From: Phorcus lineatus
Taxonomy: Eukaryota > Mollusca > Gastropoda > Trochida > Trochidae
Direction: 5' to 3'
Assembly: GCA_921293015.1 (NCBI GenBank)
Contig: OV121082.1
Span: 45,900,971 to 45,964,970, forward strand
DNA length: 64,000 bases
Under the pieces are notes generated by a model. That model saw nothing but the letters and a program-made list of their open reading frames with translations. It ran no database searches and was not told the DNA's origin. A program made the translations under genes and the position numbers. Shown here piece by piece: positions 35,392 through 48,420 of the stretch; the stretch's first letter is position 1; the number at the start of each line of letters is the position of its first letter.

Positions 35392-36828
35392 TGTAATTGA
35401 GAGATTAGATTCACGTTAATACTTGCTTTCTGTTTTGTGACCGTACTTACCCATTCGTCCTTAAGAATCTTGGCATGCACTTGTCGTCAATTAGTGTTCA
35501 GTTTGACTGTTCTCTTATACTAGTAATCATAATGATTGCATTACTAAAAAAAGGTTAAGCACAATATTTGACAACGGGCATAAACTTCTATGTGTTATTC
35601 TAACACGTCTAAGTCTTCACGTAAATGTAAATCTTTAGCCTTCAATTCCGCTTCTAAGTGTATAATGGGTTTATTGATATTTCTCTAACAAAGTTAGCGT
35701 CCTTGCTCATGAGTTATCTTCCATTGTTCATCATATATTTGAAACCGAAGACTTTTCAGCAAATAGACCTTCTATTCAACCACCATACAATATTGATGCT
35801 GGAACATAGCGACGAATTCCGTTTCCAGTAAACGTTTCCTTATATTCACATTTCGGAAAGCCTTGACAAACCGAACAGTGTCAGACGATAAGTATATACC
35901 CTGACTTCCTGTAAGAAGTAGTCACAAATGTTCACCCTAGTGAAATCAGACTTCTTCACCCGACGTTATTTCTACAAGAAGAGCGTTACACTCAGCCAGA
36001 CCTCTCATGCTCTGTGTGCTTGTTATATCAAACGCAATTATGCGACCAGGATATCGGGGTGTGTCTGGGAATGATATAAGAGATGTTAATGAATCCACAG
36101 ATGGCTGGCTTCTAAAGAAAGAAAGATTTCCTCAAGAGCCGTGTTTGTTCTTCTAAGGGCGGCTTATTAGATTCATAAGTTATCGCCATGATATTGGCAG
36201 ACTGAAGAAAATGCTCAGGGACTGATTTGGAAGGAAGGAATTACGGTCAATCCTATCGTCTTGGGACAAAAACATGCATTTGTTAAATGATTGACCATAA
36301 TAAATCTTGTTTTCAGTATCAGCAGTGTTACGTATATGCTCTAAATTGTTAAAGGGCGAATAATTAAAAAATCTGATATGCTTTGGAGTTCTTCGTATAA
36401 TTAATTCTAAAATACTAAATAAAAATATGTCATAAAATTTATGTCTACGAAGATTAATAAATTTCCCGACTGATTCAAGACAAAATGTAAAGGTGTTTGG
36501 ACTTGGTTGTCCTTGTTGTATCACAACAGACGTGTGATTATGTTGTGGCCAAGTTTTCAGTACATTACAGCACAGTTCATTAACTTCATAAATGTATTAT
36601 CCGTTGATTTATGCTCTGCGGTATTAAATGGCATAAAGTTAGCATAGTATTTATAGCGTAAACTTTAGAAGAGATCCTGACTCGAATCCTTCCATACAAA
36701 TTTTGTCGACAGTGGTAAACTATATTCAGACGGCGTGGTTTGATTATAGTTGCCTCAGAATTCGTCGTAGCCCAAGTGTTTTTGCCGTGTGAGGTTCCTA
36801 TTCATGTTATGACTTTAGTAAATAGATA
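35392..36828. other. GPCR upstream region, nothing specific recognised
   Basis: It probably includes the GPCR 5'UTR and promoter. A GTAAGT on the minus strand near 35451 could be a 5'UTR splice donor, but no matching acceptor precedes the ATG, so an unspliced leader is equally likely. Confidence 0.35.
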
Positions 36829-36946
36829 GTATTATATGGGTATTTTCATATCACATTCTGTATCAGCCCGAGACCCCAATATCAGCCCGAGAGCTTTAGC
36901 TCGAGGGCTGATACAGGATGTGATATGAAAATACCCATATCATACT
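36829..36946. repeat. Long hairpin (about 43-bp arms) with GGGCTGATACAGG motif
   Basis: Left arm about 36829-36872 and right arm about 36900-36946 are near-perfect complements (ATATGGGTATTTTCATATCA on one side). The short loop contains an additional ATCAGCCCGAG. The arms end in the complement of GGGCTGATACAGG, a word repeated in direct orientation at 37331-37400. It looks like a foldback or MITE-like end. Confidence 0.75.
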
Positions 36947-36999
36947 ATTTTTATCATATATACTTACAAAACCAAAAAATAAAAGTAGCTATAAAAAGA

Positions 37000-37224
37000 T
37001 TAAACTTTAATTAATAACATTAACATGAGTGTCTTGTCACCTGTCGTCTTCCTTACAGTGTTAGGGTTTCTCATTCTCTTTACAAATGCTTCTGTGTCCA
37101 TGCCATTAGCTTCTATGCTCACTTGGTTTTCGTTTTCTTCGTCAACTGCCGCTTCCATGATCGTATCAAGCTGAAATATCCGATCAGCAAGAGACTGCAG
37201 CGTTCTTTCCGCGATATCGGCCAT
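37000..37224 (-). CDS. Small acidic ORF of unknown function, possibly a first exon
   Basis: ATG at 37224-37222, 74 residues, TAA at 37002-37000. It begins MADIAERTLQSLADRIFQLD and is acidic and helical. A motif NPNTVRKTTGDK near residues 53-64 resembles the start of Crypton- or ZMYM-type tyrosine-recombinase-derived proteins (an N-N-T-x-x-K-T-x-x-D pattern). That likeness is from memory and weak. A possible donor (ACAGGTGACA) inside that motif would make this only a first exon. It lies between the hairpin at 36829-36946 and GGGCTGATACAGG direct repeats at 37323-37400, so it may be part of a mobile element. Confidence 0.4.
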   Translation of the reverse strand: MADIAERTLQSLADRIFQLDTIMEAAVDEENENQVSIEANGMDTEAFVKRMRNPNTVRKTTGDKTLMLMLLIKV

Positions 37225-37322
37225 GTTTTAACGTCAGCTGTACAAAGGGAGACAACTCTAAATATCTCGCGACTTCGATCTCTTTTTCCCGTTCGTTGCC
37301 CAGGGTTCCAGGTTCAAGTCTC

Positions 37323-37400
37323 TTGACGACGGGCTGATACAGGTTTTTGCCCTTGACGACGGGCTGATACAGGTTATCTGCCCTGCGGGCTGATACAGGG
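37323..37400 (+). repeat. Direct repeats of a GGGCTGATACAGG word
   Basis: TTGACGACGGGCTGATACAG begins at 37323 and again at 37353 (30-bp period). A shorter third copy (GCGGGCTGATACAGGG) lies at 37385-37400. They sit 100-180 bp upstream of the ATG of the small minus-strand ORF and share the word with the hairpin arms at 36829-36946. Confidence 0.75.
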
Positions 37401-37755
37401 TGCTTGACGGAGGGTCTATCGTACATTCAAAATCTCTGTATTTATAAGCAAGTATATGATAAACTGTTCTATTGATACAAAAAAGGTAGCATCGTCAATA
37501 CTTTATTCATTGTGACAAGGTTAACAATAACACTTTACAGACTCTTACAAGACGAGTTGAAAACGGTTTACATTTTTCCATGGGTTGTCTACTTTGTTAC
37601 TGCTTCAATTTGAAGATGAAGGAGTATGTACTGCAAATGTCAGTGAGAACACTGTAGGATGACAGGTGCCTTGGTTAAACGTCGATACGTGAATGACACT
37701 GATCAGGTAATGTTTGCCTTTGTTGAACGTTGATAGCTGAATGGCGCGAATCAAA

Positions 37756-40700
37756 TCATTTTTTACCTGAAACACAACGAAACATTCTATAAAAAACAAT
37801 TATAAAAAATAAAGCAATTTAAAACTCATCTTAAAAAATATCCTTTATATTTATCAAAACTGAATTCAAATATCATTTGGGACATACTGCTTGCTTGAAA
37901 TAACTGCAGTTTCCATTCAATCATAAGGAATTACATCATCAATAAATTTATCCTTATATCGTTAGAAATAAATTATAAAAACATTTGTAATGGCTTACCA
38001 TGCGGACCAAATAACTGATTATAGCAAGGCTTTTCACAGTAAATCTCCCCTTTATGCTGGAAAACAAGATTTTATTAGAATTTACAACTACATACACCAA
38101 GTTCTAACTATCTATGAATGCAAATCTACCAGAATCATAGAAACTTGAGCTTGACCTCAAATAAGCATGTTACCCTTATAGTAAAACATCAGTGAAGTTA
38201 TATTTTCAATTTGTCCACATATGCAAATATCACTTTTGCCAGGCTGCTATCGTCTTTTTTTGGCTATTGTTCCTTGCGTAAATAGAAGGTTCATAAAGTA
38301 ATCATTATATTTGACATATGACTTTACGAAATTCGTTAAAAAAATTTCAACCCCCGATTTTGCTCGAGACATAAATTCACTCTCGTTTTGTAAAAATCAT
38401 GTATTACACACTTTTTCGTGTAATAATGTGATATCTCACCTCAGTGAGCGTGTTGGTTTTGAGCACTTTGTTACAGTGAGCACACCGGAAGCATGTTTTG
38501 TGGTATTCACGATCCTTGAAAGGGACGCGCTCAGCTAAAATCAATACAAACAATCGTCAGAAACACAGAAGCAGATACCAAATTAACGTGTATCAGTAAC
38601 ACCATTGAAAATGATATAAGGAAACAAAATGGTTGGAGTGAAAACGTTTCTCTCATTTAAAGTATCAATTGTCATGATGGTTGTATTCTTGCTATGTTTC
38701 ATGTACAAAACATCTGCAAAAGTTTATACTCCATAAACTATATCCCTGGCAGAAAGTTTTGCAACACTAACTTTTCCGTTAATCCTTCCTTTATCCTGCG
38801 AGCGACCTGAAATTTTGGGGGTTCATGTACTACATGTATTTAGAGCTGTTCTGATAAATGCATTACCAAAAAAAAAATGCAACCAATGACCTCATACACA
38901 GCTAAGCGTCTTGTGTAGTGTGCGACAAACATTTGTGCTCATTGGGGTTACGCCCTGAGTTCTTTCTTGTTTCTGTGTCTACAGGAATTAGTTAAAGTCA
39001 TGAAATGTCGACATCCATCAAAACTAATAACTCAATATCTTGTTGTTTTTATATCTTCAGTTGCAATACTTTTCCAAGGCGTGTGTATGGGATGTGTGAT
39101 ATACGGGATGAGGTGTTATATACATGCAAACCTTTGTTCATCAAATTGTCTAATCTTTCGAAAGAAGATTCTAAATACTAAACGTTATCTCCTTCTAGTT
39201 AAAGGTTGATTCAATATCATACGTCATTAAGTCAATCATAACGGACTACGGTACGTACACATGTAAAATATTACGGCTAGTTCTGTCTAAATTGACTTTT
39301 TCTAACTTGATGAATAATCAATTGTAAATCTAAGAGCTAGATATTAACAGAAAAGCGTATGGGTGGAAAATTCTTTTATTGGATTGTGTATATCTTCATT
39401 GTCGGAGATTTTTAATGATGTTAATCTCAACATAATGTAACACATTGCACTGGTTAATGGAACCTGTTTTGAAAAGACTTTCAATGACATTAATTTCAAG
39501 CATGTGCTTACATTCACTATCATAAAGGTTGTTTAAATGAGTAATGCTATATGAGGTTAAATATAACGGTTCTACACCAAGTTACTGTATCGATAAAAAG
39601 GGTGTACTGAAACTGTCTTGTCACTGCGTTCTCGATTAATTAACATTCAAACCTTTTAAATTGTGGACAAAGGCAACATTTTTTATTTGTGATCACACCC
39701 CTTCATCTGCAATATGTCTTGTGCGCCTTCAGGCCATGGCAGGAATCGATCACCCTTCAGAGGGAGAGTGGCAGGTTTTTTTAGAGGTTAAAGTGACCTC
39801 GCCAAAACGGGGCGTAACTACCATATATTCGATCTAATATAAGTAATATTTATTTCATGTTATACCGTTAAAATTTGTGATGACCATATACAAATATACC
39901 AATTGGTTTTCCATTAGTGGTTGTGTTAATGTAGAAAGGATTGTATAATTACGAAATGAACCATAAAAAGACAGCAATGAAAAAAGATAATATTAGTTTT
40001 TTAACAAGAAACCTAGCTCGTAACATTGGTAGGATTAACCTTGTTGGTAAGATGGGATCCTTTTTTTTGTTGCCTTTTGTCATTTACGAATGGGGGCGGG
40101 AAAGCGCAGTTGTTAGCGCGTTCGTCTTCGGATCAAGAGGTCCGTGGTTCGAATCCCACCAGGGGCTCGACAACTTTGTCTGCAGTAGAGAACTGATCTA
40201 CACGCAGTCAGGTTTGGGTGCAATGCTACTCTGAAATTCAGCGCAGTGCCACCCATGGTTTGCTAGTTCCAACCGATGCTCGCAGGTTTCACCGCAATGC
40301 ATAGCCACAATGGTGTTGCGGGCTTTCTCCCTGCAATAATACTAGCAGCCGCGATATAAGTGAAAAATAATCTTGAAAGCGGCGTTAAACGCCAACTCAC
40401 CTCACTTCACCTCATTTACGAATAATCTAGAACTAATAACAAGGGCACGAGGAAAATGTTCAACAATCATGTTTCAGACTAAAGAACCAACAATTTATTT
40501 TTTTAAATCAAAATATAGTAAAGGTTAATTGTAGTCAGGTCTTCTGGTAGATATTCGGGGCAGAAATTATCGATCACTAACACAAGAACTGTATGCCAAT
40601 AATTTATTCGTAATTAAAATGTAACATTGTTATATTTGAAAACATACCATTTGTAATAATGCACAATATTCTACTGTTTTGGGTCAAGTGTCATGCGGGT

Positions 40701-43700
40701 TTAGACCTTGCATCCTCAGTCATTCTACATCGCCCTCGCTGAACGTACCAAACGCTTACCCACTCAACCACCACGTAACTAGCGTGATCCCAATTATAAC
40801 AATGTTGCATATTTAAAGCGTTCGTAAAATCCTTTAATTCTTCAAGCTTAAAGGCAAAGAAGAATGTATACCGCCAATGTACAAACAATTATCAAGCTTG
40901 AGTAAAATTATTTGTCGGTCAATAATTGGACATTTTCCGAATGGAGTAGATCTTTGTCACAGAGAATGCGTGTTTATCTAAAGTTGTGGTTAACTATAGC
41001 CTTATTACTATTTTCTATTAACTTATATGTATTCTTATGTACATAATGAATTTGACAAACTCTTTGGGTGCCCATCAGTTTGAATGACAAGTTGGATTCG
41101 CATAAAGCTTTGGAACATTGTAAATATAATTTTTCTTTCCAAAGCATAATTGTATGATTGTTAAAGGCTTCCGCGCCAAAATGAGGCAATTTTAACCCTT
41201 TGGTTTATTTCATAAAACTTCAGAAAAGATATAAAGCAAAATGCACGAGAGAAGAAGCCTAAGTGAATCAAGTGACTGTACAATAGTAAAGAAATTTTGT
41301 GTTCGGTATTTGCATTTGTAAATGGATGTTTTTGCCACGACTGAGCGGCAAAAAATTGGACTTCTGATGTTGACCGACATTTGAACGTTCATCAGGACAC
41401 TTAATCTTGCCTTTTGAATTATTTCCAACTCCGCCAAAAATTTTGAAAAAAAGCTTCATCAAAATTTCAAGCAATGCAGGGATTGCAAATGGTAGCAAAT
41501 TTCGACGACACTTTCTGGACTGTAACCAGTCATGAATAACATGAAATGTTGTGTTCTAATAACATTTATTAAACACAAAATATGCCATAGTCACACACCA
41601 ATGTATTCCCCGCACAAATGACACCAATGGGCAGCAATTCCTTGTGTAAATAGGCACACATAAAAGGTAAAATACACAGAGCGAGACTGAAGCTAGCGAC
41701 CTCTGTCGCTAGTGGGTCACATGACTGGTCACATGATTACACACCAAAAGGGTTGCTGTCGAGTTGGCGAACTCTTTGTCTGTATAAAAGTCACCACTGT
41801 TATCACTGACATTTTTTCATGTATTTGGTCTTTATATTTAGCCATGCATTCTTTGGCTTCTGCGTTTATTTTTTGAAGAATGTATATTACTAAAGGATGA
41901 TACATTGACGTCATACTACAGATGTAATCACATGATATTTACTACATTAAAACACTTCACAGGCAGGTAACAATCCTCTTATGTCGTCATGGACATTTTG
42001 CAGTGTCAATTTTAAGTATTATTATATTCCCCGATGATGACAATGGATGATTTGTTAATTAGGCCTTTGTAACTCTTTCCAGACTCATTTTATTGATAAC
42101 AACATAATAAAAACCTTATCCCTCAAAAATTATTATCACAACAATATCGTGGATATTTCGGTCAAACCATTTGTAATGAAACAATTCGATATCCTGTTGC
42201 TACAGGACTCAACAAACACATGAGAGAGTTATTACGTCTCGGCCAGCTCCCATTTATCACAGCAACTACGCGATCTGACATTACAGGGTGATATACCAGG
42301 CTGGGTTCGTATGACTTATAAATCGCTATTAATGAATGAATTCAGAAATTAAGCACATGCGCAGAAACTTCTCAGACGTTCGCTGTTGCACAGCATGATG
42401 TTTAGAGCACATGCTGATAAAGGAATCAAACGGTCCAACCATGACTCTGCAGTTAGTTGTGTTGTAGTCAAACCATAGCCCAACTAACGTTTTTCCTCGA
42501 TTAGAGGCCGGATATCGAATTGACACCGGAGGTATGACATACTGAAAGAAGTACAAACCAGGCGATAAAGGTTGCTAACTGATTCTCCCGTAATCTGAGA
42601 TGAATTATTGATTCTCTCTTATTAATAAACTGCCACCTTAGATACGAAAATAAAGATTCACCAAAACAATTATTAATTTAGAGAGTATTCTATGGTTGTT
42701 TCTTGTATTATTCTAGAGTAATTCTAAAACTTTAATTTTGTTCTCAGATTCATTTCTAATTTGTTATATAATGGATATTTCATCTTGAATTATGTTTTCA
42801 TCAGGGACAAAATGTCATTCTAACAACGTTCCTTTATGTCAATATATACTCCACGTAGAACTGCGGATTGTGGATGCTGACTTCTAGAAATATATAGTAA
42901 ACATATCCAATGTATGTTTGACGTCAGTTTGCAGGTAACAGGGGAAACAGATTACAAAGAACCTTATTTTAACAATACTACTTTTCAATCAATAGAATAT
43001 TTCACTTTGGCTAAATTTTCCGGTTTAATAAAAGATTCTTTGGAAAGGGTTCATATGAACTAATTATTTTTTCTGAAGCAAAACACTGTCATTCGTGTAA
43101 TTATAACGCAAATGTATTGTCAATTAGGTACTGACACGTCATTGGGAAATGTCAAAAGGACAGACATGCATGTCAAAACCGTGTACAAATCTGTATTATA
43201 TAGCCGAACAGTTAACCCTCTTACGGAAGTTCTTCAGTAGCATCATTGGGGATGCATCCAGTCATGCTAGGATTATAACGAATTAGAGGAGAAATCCAGT
43301 TAAATGATGTATCTTTAGACCATCGTCTTCCTGATATGGATGAAAGAGTAAAGCTTAACAACATATGTGGAAAAACTTTCAATATTGTTTTAAATTTTAT
43401 TGTTAGGGAATAATAGCACTATAGTGTGTCCGAGACTGGTTTAACACTCTTTACCATTCTCTTAAATACGTTAGTTATCTGTTTCTCTTTGTATGTCCTG
43501 TTTTTGAACAATGATCTTCATCCTGCATCACCCAGTCTCTTTTAACTCTTTGATAAAGAGATGCCTCTAAGATATAAATGTTGTCGACCATTTTGGAAAT
43601 ACATTCGTACATCACAATCTGTGTGTCACCCGAACCAAACCAAATTTATTCGTGGACGAGCTCATGTAAGTTACCATCGTGATTGAATGATCAAATCTGC

Positions 43701-44119
43701 CGCTATTGTATATTGATAGTTCAAAAACTTTAGCTCTCTAGTTTCTATATAGGACTATTGGAGTAACTGAGACCAAAGCTGTGTTATCTAAATTGCTTAC
43801 GACTTAACGACAAGGACTTAAGCTTACTGCTAATTATTAAACATGAAACTGTCGTTTATTTACTGAGAACATGGTTAAAAGAGTTTATTCTAAATCATGT
43901 GTTGTAAATGGACTGGTAATGGCAAGAATAAGAGCAGTCCTTGTTGAAATATGTAAATTTATAGAACCGTTGATATTCCCAACGCCTTGAAGAGTTCGGT
44001 ATTTATACAGGATTATGGTATTGGGAACCACTGTGACACGGATAAAGGGTCATGTAAGAAAATGAATGAAAGCACTCACCAAAGTACACCTCCTTGTTGC
44101 AGTTTGGACATTTGCCCAT
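37756..44119 (-). CDS. CRIP: CRIP-like single-LIM-domain gene 1
   Basis: Four exons on the minus strand: 44119-44080 (40 bp, starts MGKCPNCNKEVYF), 38534-38440 (95 bp, AERVPFKDREYHKTCFRCAH), 38056-37999 (58 bp, HKGEIYCEKPCYNQLFGP) and a tentative last exon 37766-37756 giving only GKK then stop. All introns have GT...AG ends, with phases 1, 0 and 1. The product of about 67 residues has all eight LIM zinc ligands (CPNC, H-C, C-C, C-C). CRIP proteins are small LIM-only zinc proteins that act as protein-protein adaptors in nucleus and cytoplasm. It is the most diverged of the three tandem copies (FKDREYHKTCFRC). The terminal exon is the weak point, because the usual Gly-rich tail is missing. A SINE sits in intron 1. 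Confidence 0.82.
40092..40411 (+). mobile_element. tRNA-derived SINE, copy 3, full-length, in CRIP-like gene 1 intron
   Basis: The tRNA-like head keeps a clean box B (GGTTCGAATCC at 40146-40156). The shared body and CTCAC-type tail follow. Flanking 12-bp duplications TCATTTACGAAT lie at 40080-40091 and 40412-40423. It is antisense to the host gene. Confidence 0.9.
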
Positions 44120-44183
44120 GATGACCTCGAAATGTCTAATACAAGACGGGTTTTCCTTAACAGGCTCTATACATATCAATCGT

Positions 44184-44209
44184 GCTTTGCACACGGACAG
44201 ATCTGACGT
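44184..44209 (-). promoter_or_regulatory. Shared upstream element of CRIP-like gene 1
   Basis: The plus strand reads GCTTTGCACACGG at 44184-44196, then after 7 bp TGACGT at 44204-44209. It is about 65-90 bp upstream of the ATG at 44119. The same pair occurs upstream of CRIP-like gene 2. TGACGT is a CREB/ATF half-site. Confidence 0.5.
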
Positions 44210-47200
44210 TGCAGACCTAATTAGGAATAATCACAATAGCTGGGTACTTAGTGATGATTAGTCGTATGGATAATAGCATTGTAATTGAGTGGCACGCATG
44301 ATGGACGAGAACGAATGGAGAGAGTGTTAGTTCCTGGAAATGTTGATATGTCGTTGTTGGTAAATGCCGTGGAACACATGTTGGTGCTTCTATGTGATCA
44401 TAAGGTTTAGTCATCTATTGTTTAACGAAAGGTAACCTTTCGATTTTATTGGTATATGCCATTATTTACTCCTTCAGGTGAATAATGTTGTAATTGATAT
44501 CACCTTAGAAATAAAACCTGCTAGTACCACTCAAATACAAAATAATGTAAAGTAAAACATGTGACGAAAGGTTTGGAAATGATGAATATTGGTTTTGATA
44601 TTAACATAACGTATATGTATCTGTTATCAGCCCGAACTCCGCTTAACACCGGTATGACCTGGTAGGCTATGATATGTTTGTGCAATATAATTTTATCATA
44701 TTTTTTGTTATTTTACCACTATGTGTCTAGATTTTCGAAGCTCTCTTGGCATCCTAAGACAATCGCAAGCCAATGTTAATGTATGGTACTTATGACTATC
44801 GTAGTGCTAAGAGAGCTACGAAAATCTAGGCCCAGACTAGAAATCCAAAGTGGCTAAGGAGTCTGTACTCAATACTTTAATCTTTCTAGGGATTCTTTTG
44901 GAGAAAAATACGATAAAGTACAAGTTTTCAGGGCGTGTTCCCCTGGCTTACTAAGGCGCACAGAATCACCAAATCTTCAATTGCCATTAGCCAATATTCC
45001 CGTGCCATGATTTCAGATTTCTTTGACTTTTGCCTCTGAAAAAAAAAGCGAAAATAGTTTTATGGGCTTGGTCCCATGGCAAAAATAACGCTCTCTGGAG
45101 CAACTTTTTTGTCGTTCATGTTCTTTGAAAATAGTGCTTGAAAATGGAATTTTAATCTACTTCGAAATGCACTATCCTTGACAGAAAAGTGAAGTTGTAC
45201 ATCGACATACCTGTCCGAGACGTCCCCAACTTTCCCATGACAATGTTGCGATCTATAATACGTTTCAAATTACTATGTATTATGATATAAATCAAATCAT
45301 CCCACAATTCAAACAATTAAACAACAAACATATACATATGTTGAGTCCCAAACGTTCGAGAAAGACAAGTATTAGTTATATAAACTTTGAAACACTATTA
45401 ACTTCAATCTGACCTATGTCTGAAAAAAACAAGTTTAATTAATTGATGTATATCAGCCGCAGTCAATATTGTCCGATTTTCGACCACAATCGTGACTTGA
45501 GACCGAATACTGTATGTTAATGAACAGATAAGAATTTAAATTACTTCAGTACACACCTTTCGATAAAATGACACCATTGATAGCGGTTAGCTTATGTGAC
45601 TCAAACAACTCTTTAACCTCAAGAATGCAGAGCACACCAGATCTTTCTTTTAAAAAGATTTGTGCGAAAGGACAATGTTCTAATAAAGATGACATGTATT
45701 TTTAGTAAAGAAAGTTAATTTTCCTCATATTTAAAAGATTACTAATACGAGGAATAAATTTTGGGGATTAGGTTATGGACGCTTCATCTATATACAGAGT
45801 TTTCTCCCTTGACTCATAATTCTGCAGTCTTTGTTTCTTGGTGGTGTTTAACTGTATTGTATTCCGAAAAGAAAGATGCTGAATTCCTATTTTTTAGATT
45901 TAATCCGAACCATAGATTTCCACTTTGTCGTTTTCCTTGAGGATTGAAACTGTAATAAGTTTAATGTCTCTAGAACTCAATAGTTGAAAATATACATTAC
46001 AAGTTTGTCACCAGTAAATGTTTGATGATAAAGAAGACAATATATCTAAAAACGAAAACATGTTGTATGATAGAAACATAATCTCAAGTTTAACAAGAAA
46101 ATTGTTTCAAAAAATGTTTCATTAACTTTTATATCTGTATTCATAAAATTCTGATATTTGGTGTCCAATATCAAGTTTGATTACACTAAAAACGAAAGTC
46201 AATATTGGTTGTTGTTTTCTTTTTTCAAGTGAAGTGATGAACCTTTAGTAACACCCTTTTAGCAAAATGTCACTAGAAAGTCAGAAAAAGACAAATTTGC
46301 AAACCTTCATAACTGTCATGATAATGTAAATCATTGAAATGCCATTAGCTCACAAGCTGAAATTTATTATGACTAACCCTTCATTTGAGTATTTGATCGC
46401 GTGAAGAGATAAGTTAAAATACATTCTATATTCTATGTCGTTAGTGTTGGATTTATATCCAGATCATCCCATCTCGTTTCCAAAACATATGTTTCTTATT
46501 AAAGCAAAATACATCTTTGAGGTTAAGAATTCTGTGTTGCGATATGACTTAAAATGAAGTCGGCTTTAACTGTCACATTTCTGGAGATTTCTTCTTTCCG
46601 TAATGAATGTTTAGATGCTTTTTGCATTTCATGTCATGTTACGTAAACATTGTCATCGGTTAGAAGATAAATATATTCGCTTTGAGCATCACGAACTTTG
46701 TATACAGATATGATCATTTAAGAAATGAATGCATCATTTTTACATCCTATATAAACAAATAGTAATTATTGTCTAACTCTTGTTCGGAAGTTTTTTACTT
46801 TTTCTGACACATATCCATCCTCACGAGATGTTCTAATTATCCATCCTCATAATGGGGTCTACGATGGAATAAGGTACAACACTTTGTCAAGTCTACCTCT
46901 GTTTGGTAGCACCCATTCCCCATTTACAGAGGCTACTCGTGTTATTCTTCCCTCGTAACCTTTGTAATAGGTGGGCAATATTTCCCGATTATCAAAAACT
47001 CTCAGGAGGGTGAAAAGTTGCAACGCGGATATCATCCTTTTTTAATATTCAAATCTTGTGTTACATCTCTGATGGAGTTCTGTCTTGTTTGATCATCTGC
47101 GCATCGCACAAGTGTTTGATTTTCTGACTTCTTGAATGGGTAGTTGAGCATATTTTAAAGATTTATTTCTTCACACTTCCCCTGGAAACATTATTTTATG

Positions 47201-48420
47201 CCAAATCTGCTGTCTGAATAGGGTCAAAACATCTCATTACTCAACCTGATCATCTGTTGTCGTACAGAAAATAATCAAGTATCAAATATCAACCAATGGA
47301 GGCCATTTGTGTGTGAAGACCTTTTAATCTCTTGAGGTAGAGAAATGGATTCGAATAAGTTATACCGATCGCGATAAGGGTATGTTCGTAATAAACTGTT
47401 TCTTTTGATTAAAAGACACTGTCTTTTAACTGGAAACATGTTTATTTTCGTTTTAGAGATCACTTTATTTTATATCTTTAAAACGTGCTACTGTCCCTTC
47501 AACAGTACCACCATTATTCCAAATGATCGGTTTGAAACAGCTCGCCCCTTGCACAGCAAACCTATATTTTAACGAATAGAAAGTCAGTATTTCTATACTT
47601 GTAACAGGGTCTACGTGGATAGAAATGGCCGAGTAACCTCTGTGGGTCGAGAATGGACGACACCCACTTGCCATTGATTCAACAGGCGCGTTGACAATAC
47701 CAAATTAGTATCGAAGTTGTGCTTTTCATTAAACAGTGAGTAATTCTTATGAATAAAATTATCAAAAACATACAACCAAAATAAAAAGAATATCCTTTAT
47801 ATAAGCAGTAATTTCATGGAATGGACATTGATTATGAGTTTCAAATAAGTAATTGAACTAGAACTCCTAAGCAAAGTCTGAAAGTACTAAAGAGAGGATC
47901 AATTTTGAATTCAAATGGACTATGTTATTTGTATAAGATTTGGACATTAAAAAATGATACAGTGTATCACTAATAGCTTCTCTTAATGTGTTGATATAGA
48001 CGTTGTAGAATGATAATCAAGTAAAAATATTTACGCTCTTAGTTCCCCTGCACTTGTCGCTACACTACAAGGTGGTTCATGAGAACAAGAGAGTGTCTTG
48101 TTATTATGCAATTCTACACTTGTATGTAATTCTCACTCCTATAAAAAGGACTGCCAAACATCGTGATCATATATAGAAAGTCTAGAAATATCTATGCAAA
48201 TGAAGAGACCACTTAAGCTCATCTAAATATTCTTCCAATGTTTGGAATGTGGCTATACATATGGTGAGTCCTTGGTGCATAGCTGGAGGTTCGTACAATG
48301 CATATGAAGACTTCTGTATCAATGAACAAATCTGACATCAGGTTGAACTAAGAGTATCCGACATCCAGCAGACAGACGGACAGACAGACAGATCGATAGG
48401 AAGGTCCTCTAAGCTGATGA
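44210..48420. other. Intergenic between CRIP-like genes 1 and 2, one MITE-like hairpin
   Basis: No gene is supported. A palindromic element lies at 44728-44829. ATCAGCCCG at about 44626 repeats part of the word found near 36.9 and 37.3 kb. Confidence 0.45.
44728..44829. repeat. MITE-like palindrome with 21-bp arms
   Basis: 44728-44748 (starts CTAGATTTTCGAAGCTCTCT) and the complement of 44809-44829 match at 20 of 21 positions. Weaker complementarity continues inward. The whole 102-bp unit resembles short foldback repeats. No target duplication was seen. Confidence 0.65.

Noticed and set aside
35445..35456. Possible 5'UTR splice donor (GTAAGT, minus) upstream of the GPCR ATG
   Set aside because: No acceptor AG lies at a workable distance before the ATG, and the space is too short for an intron.
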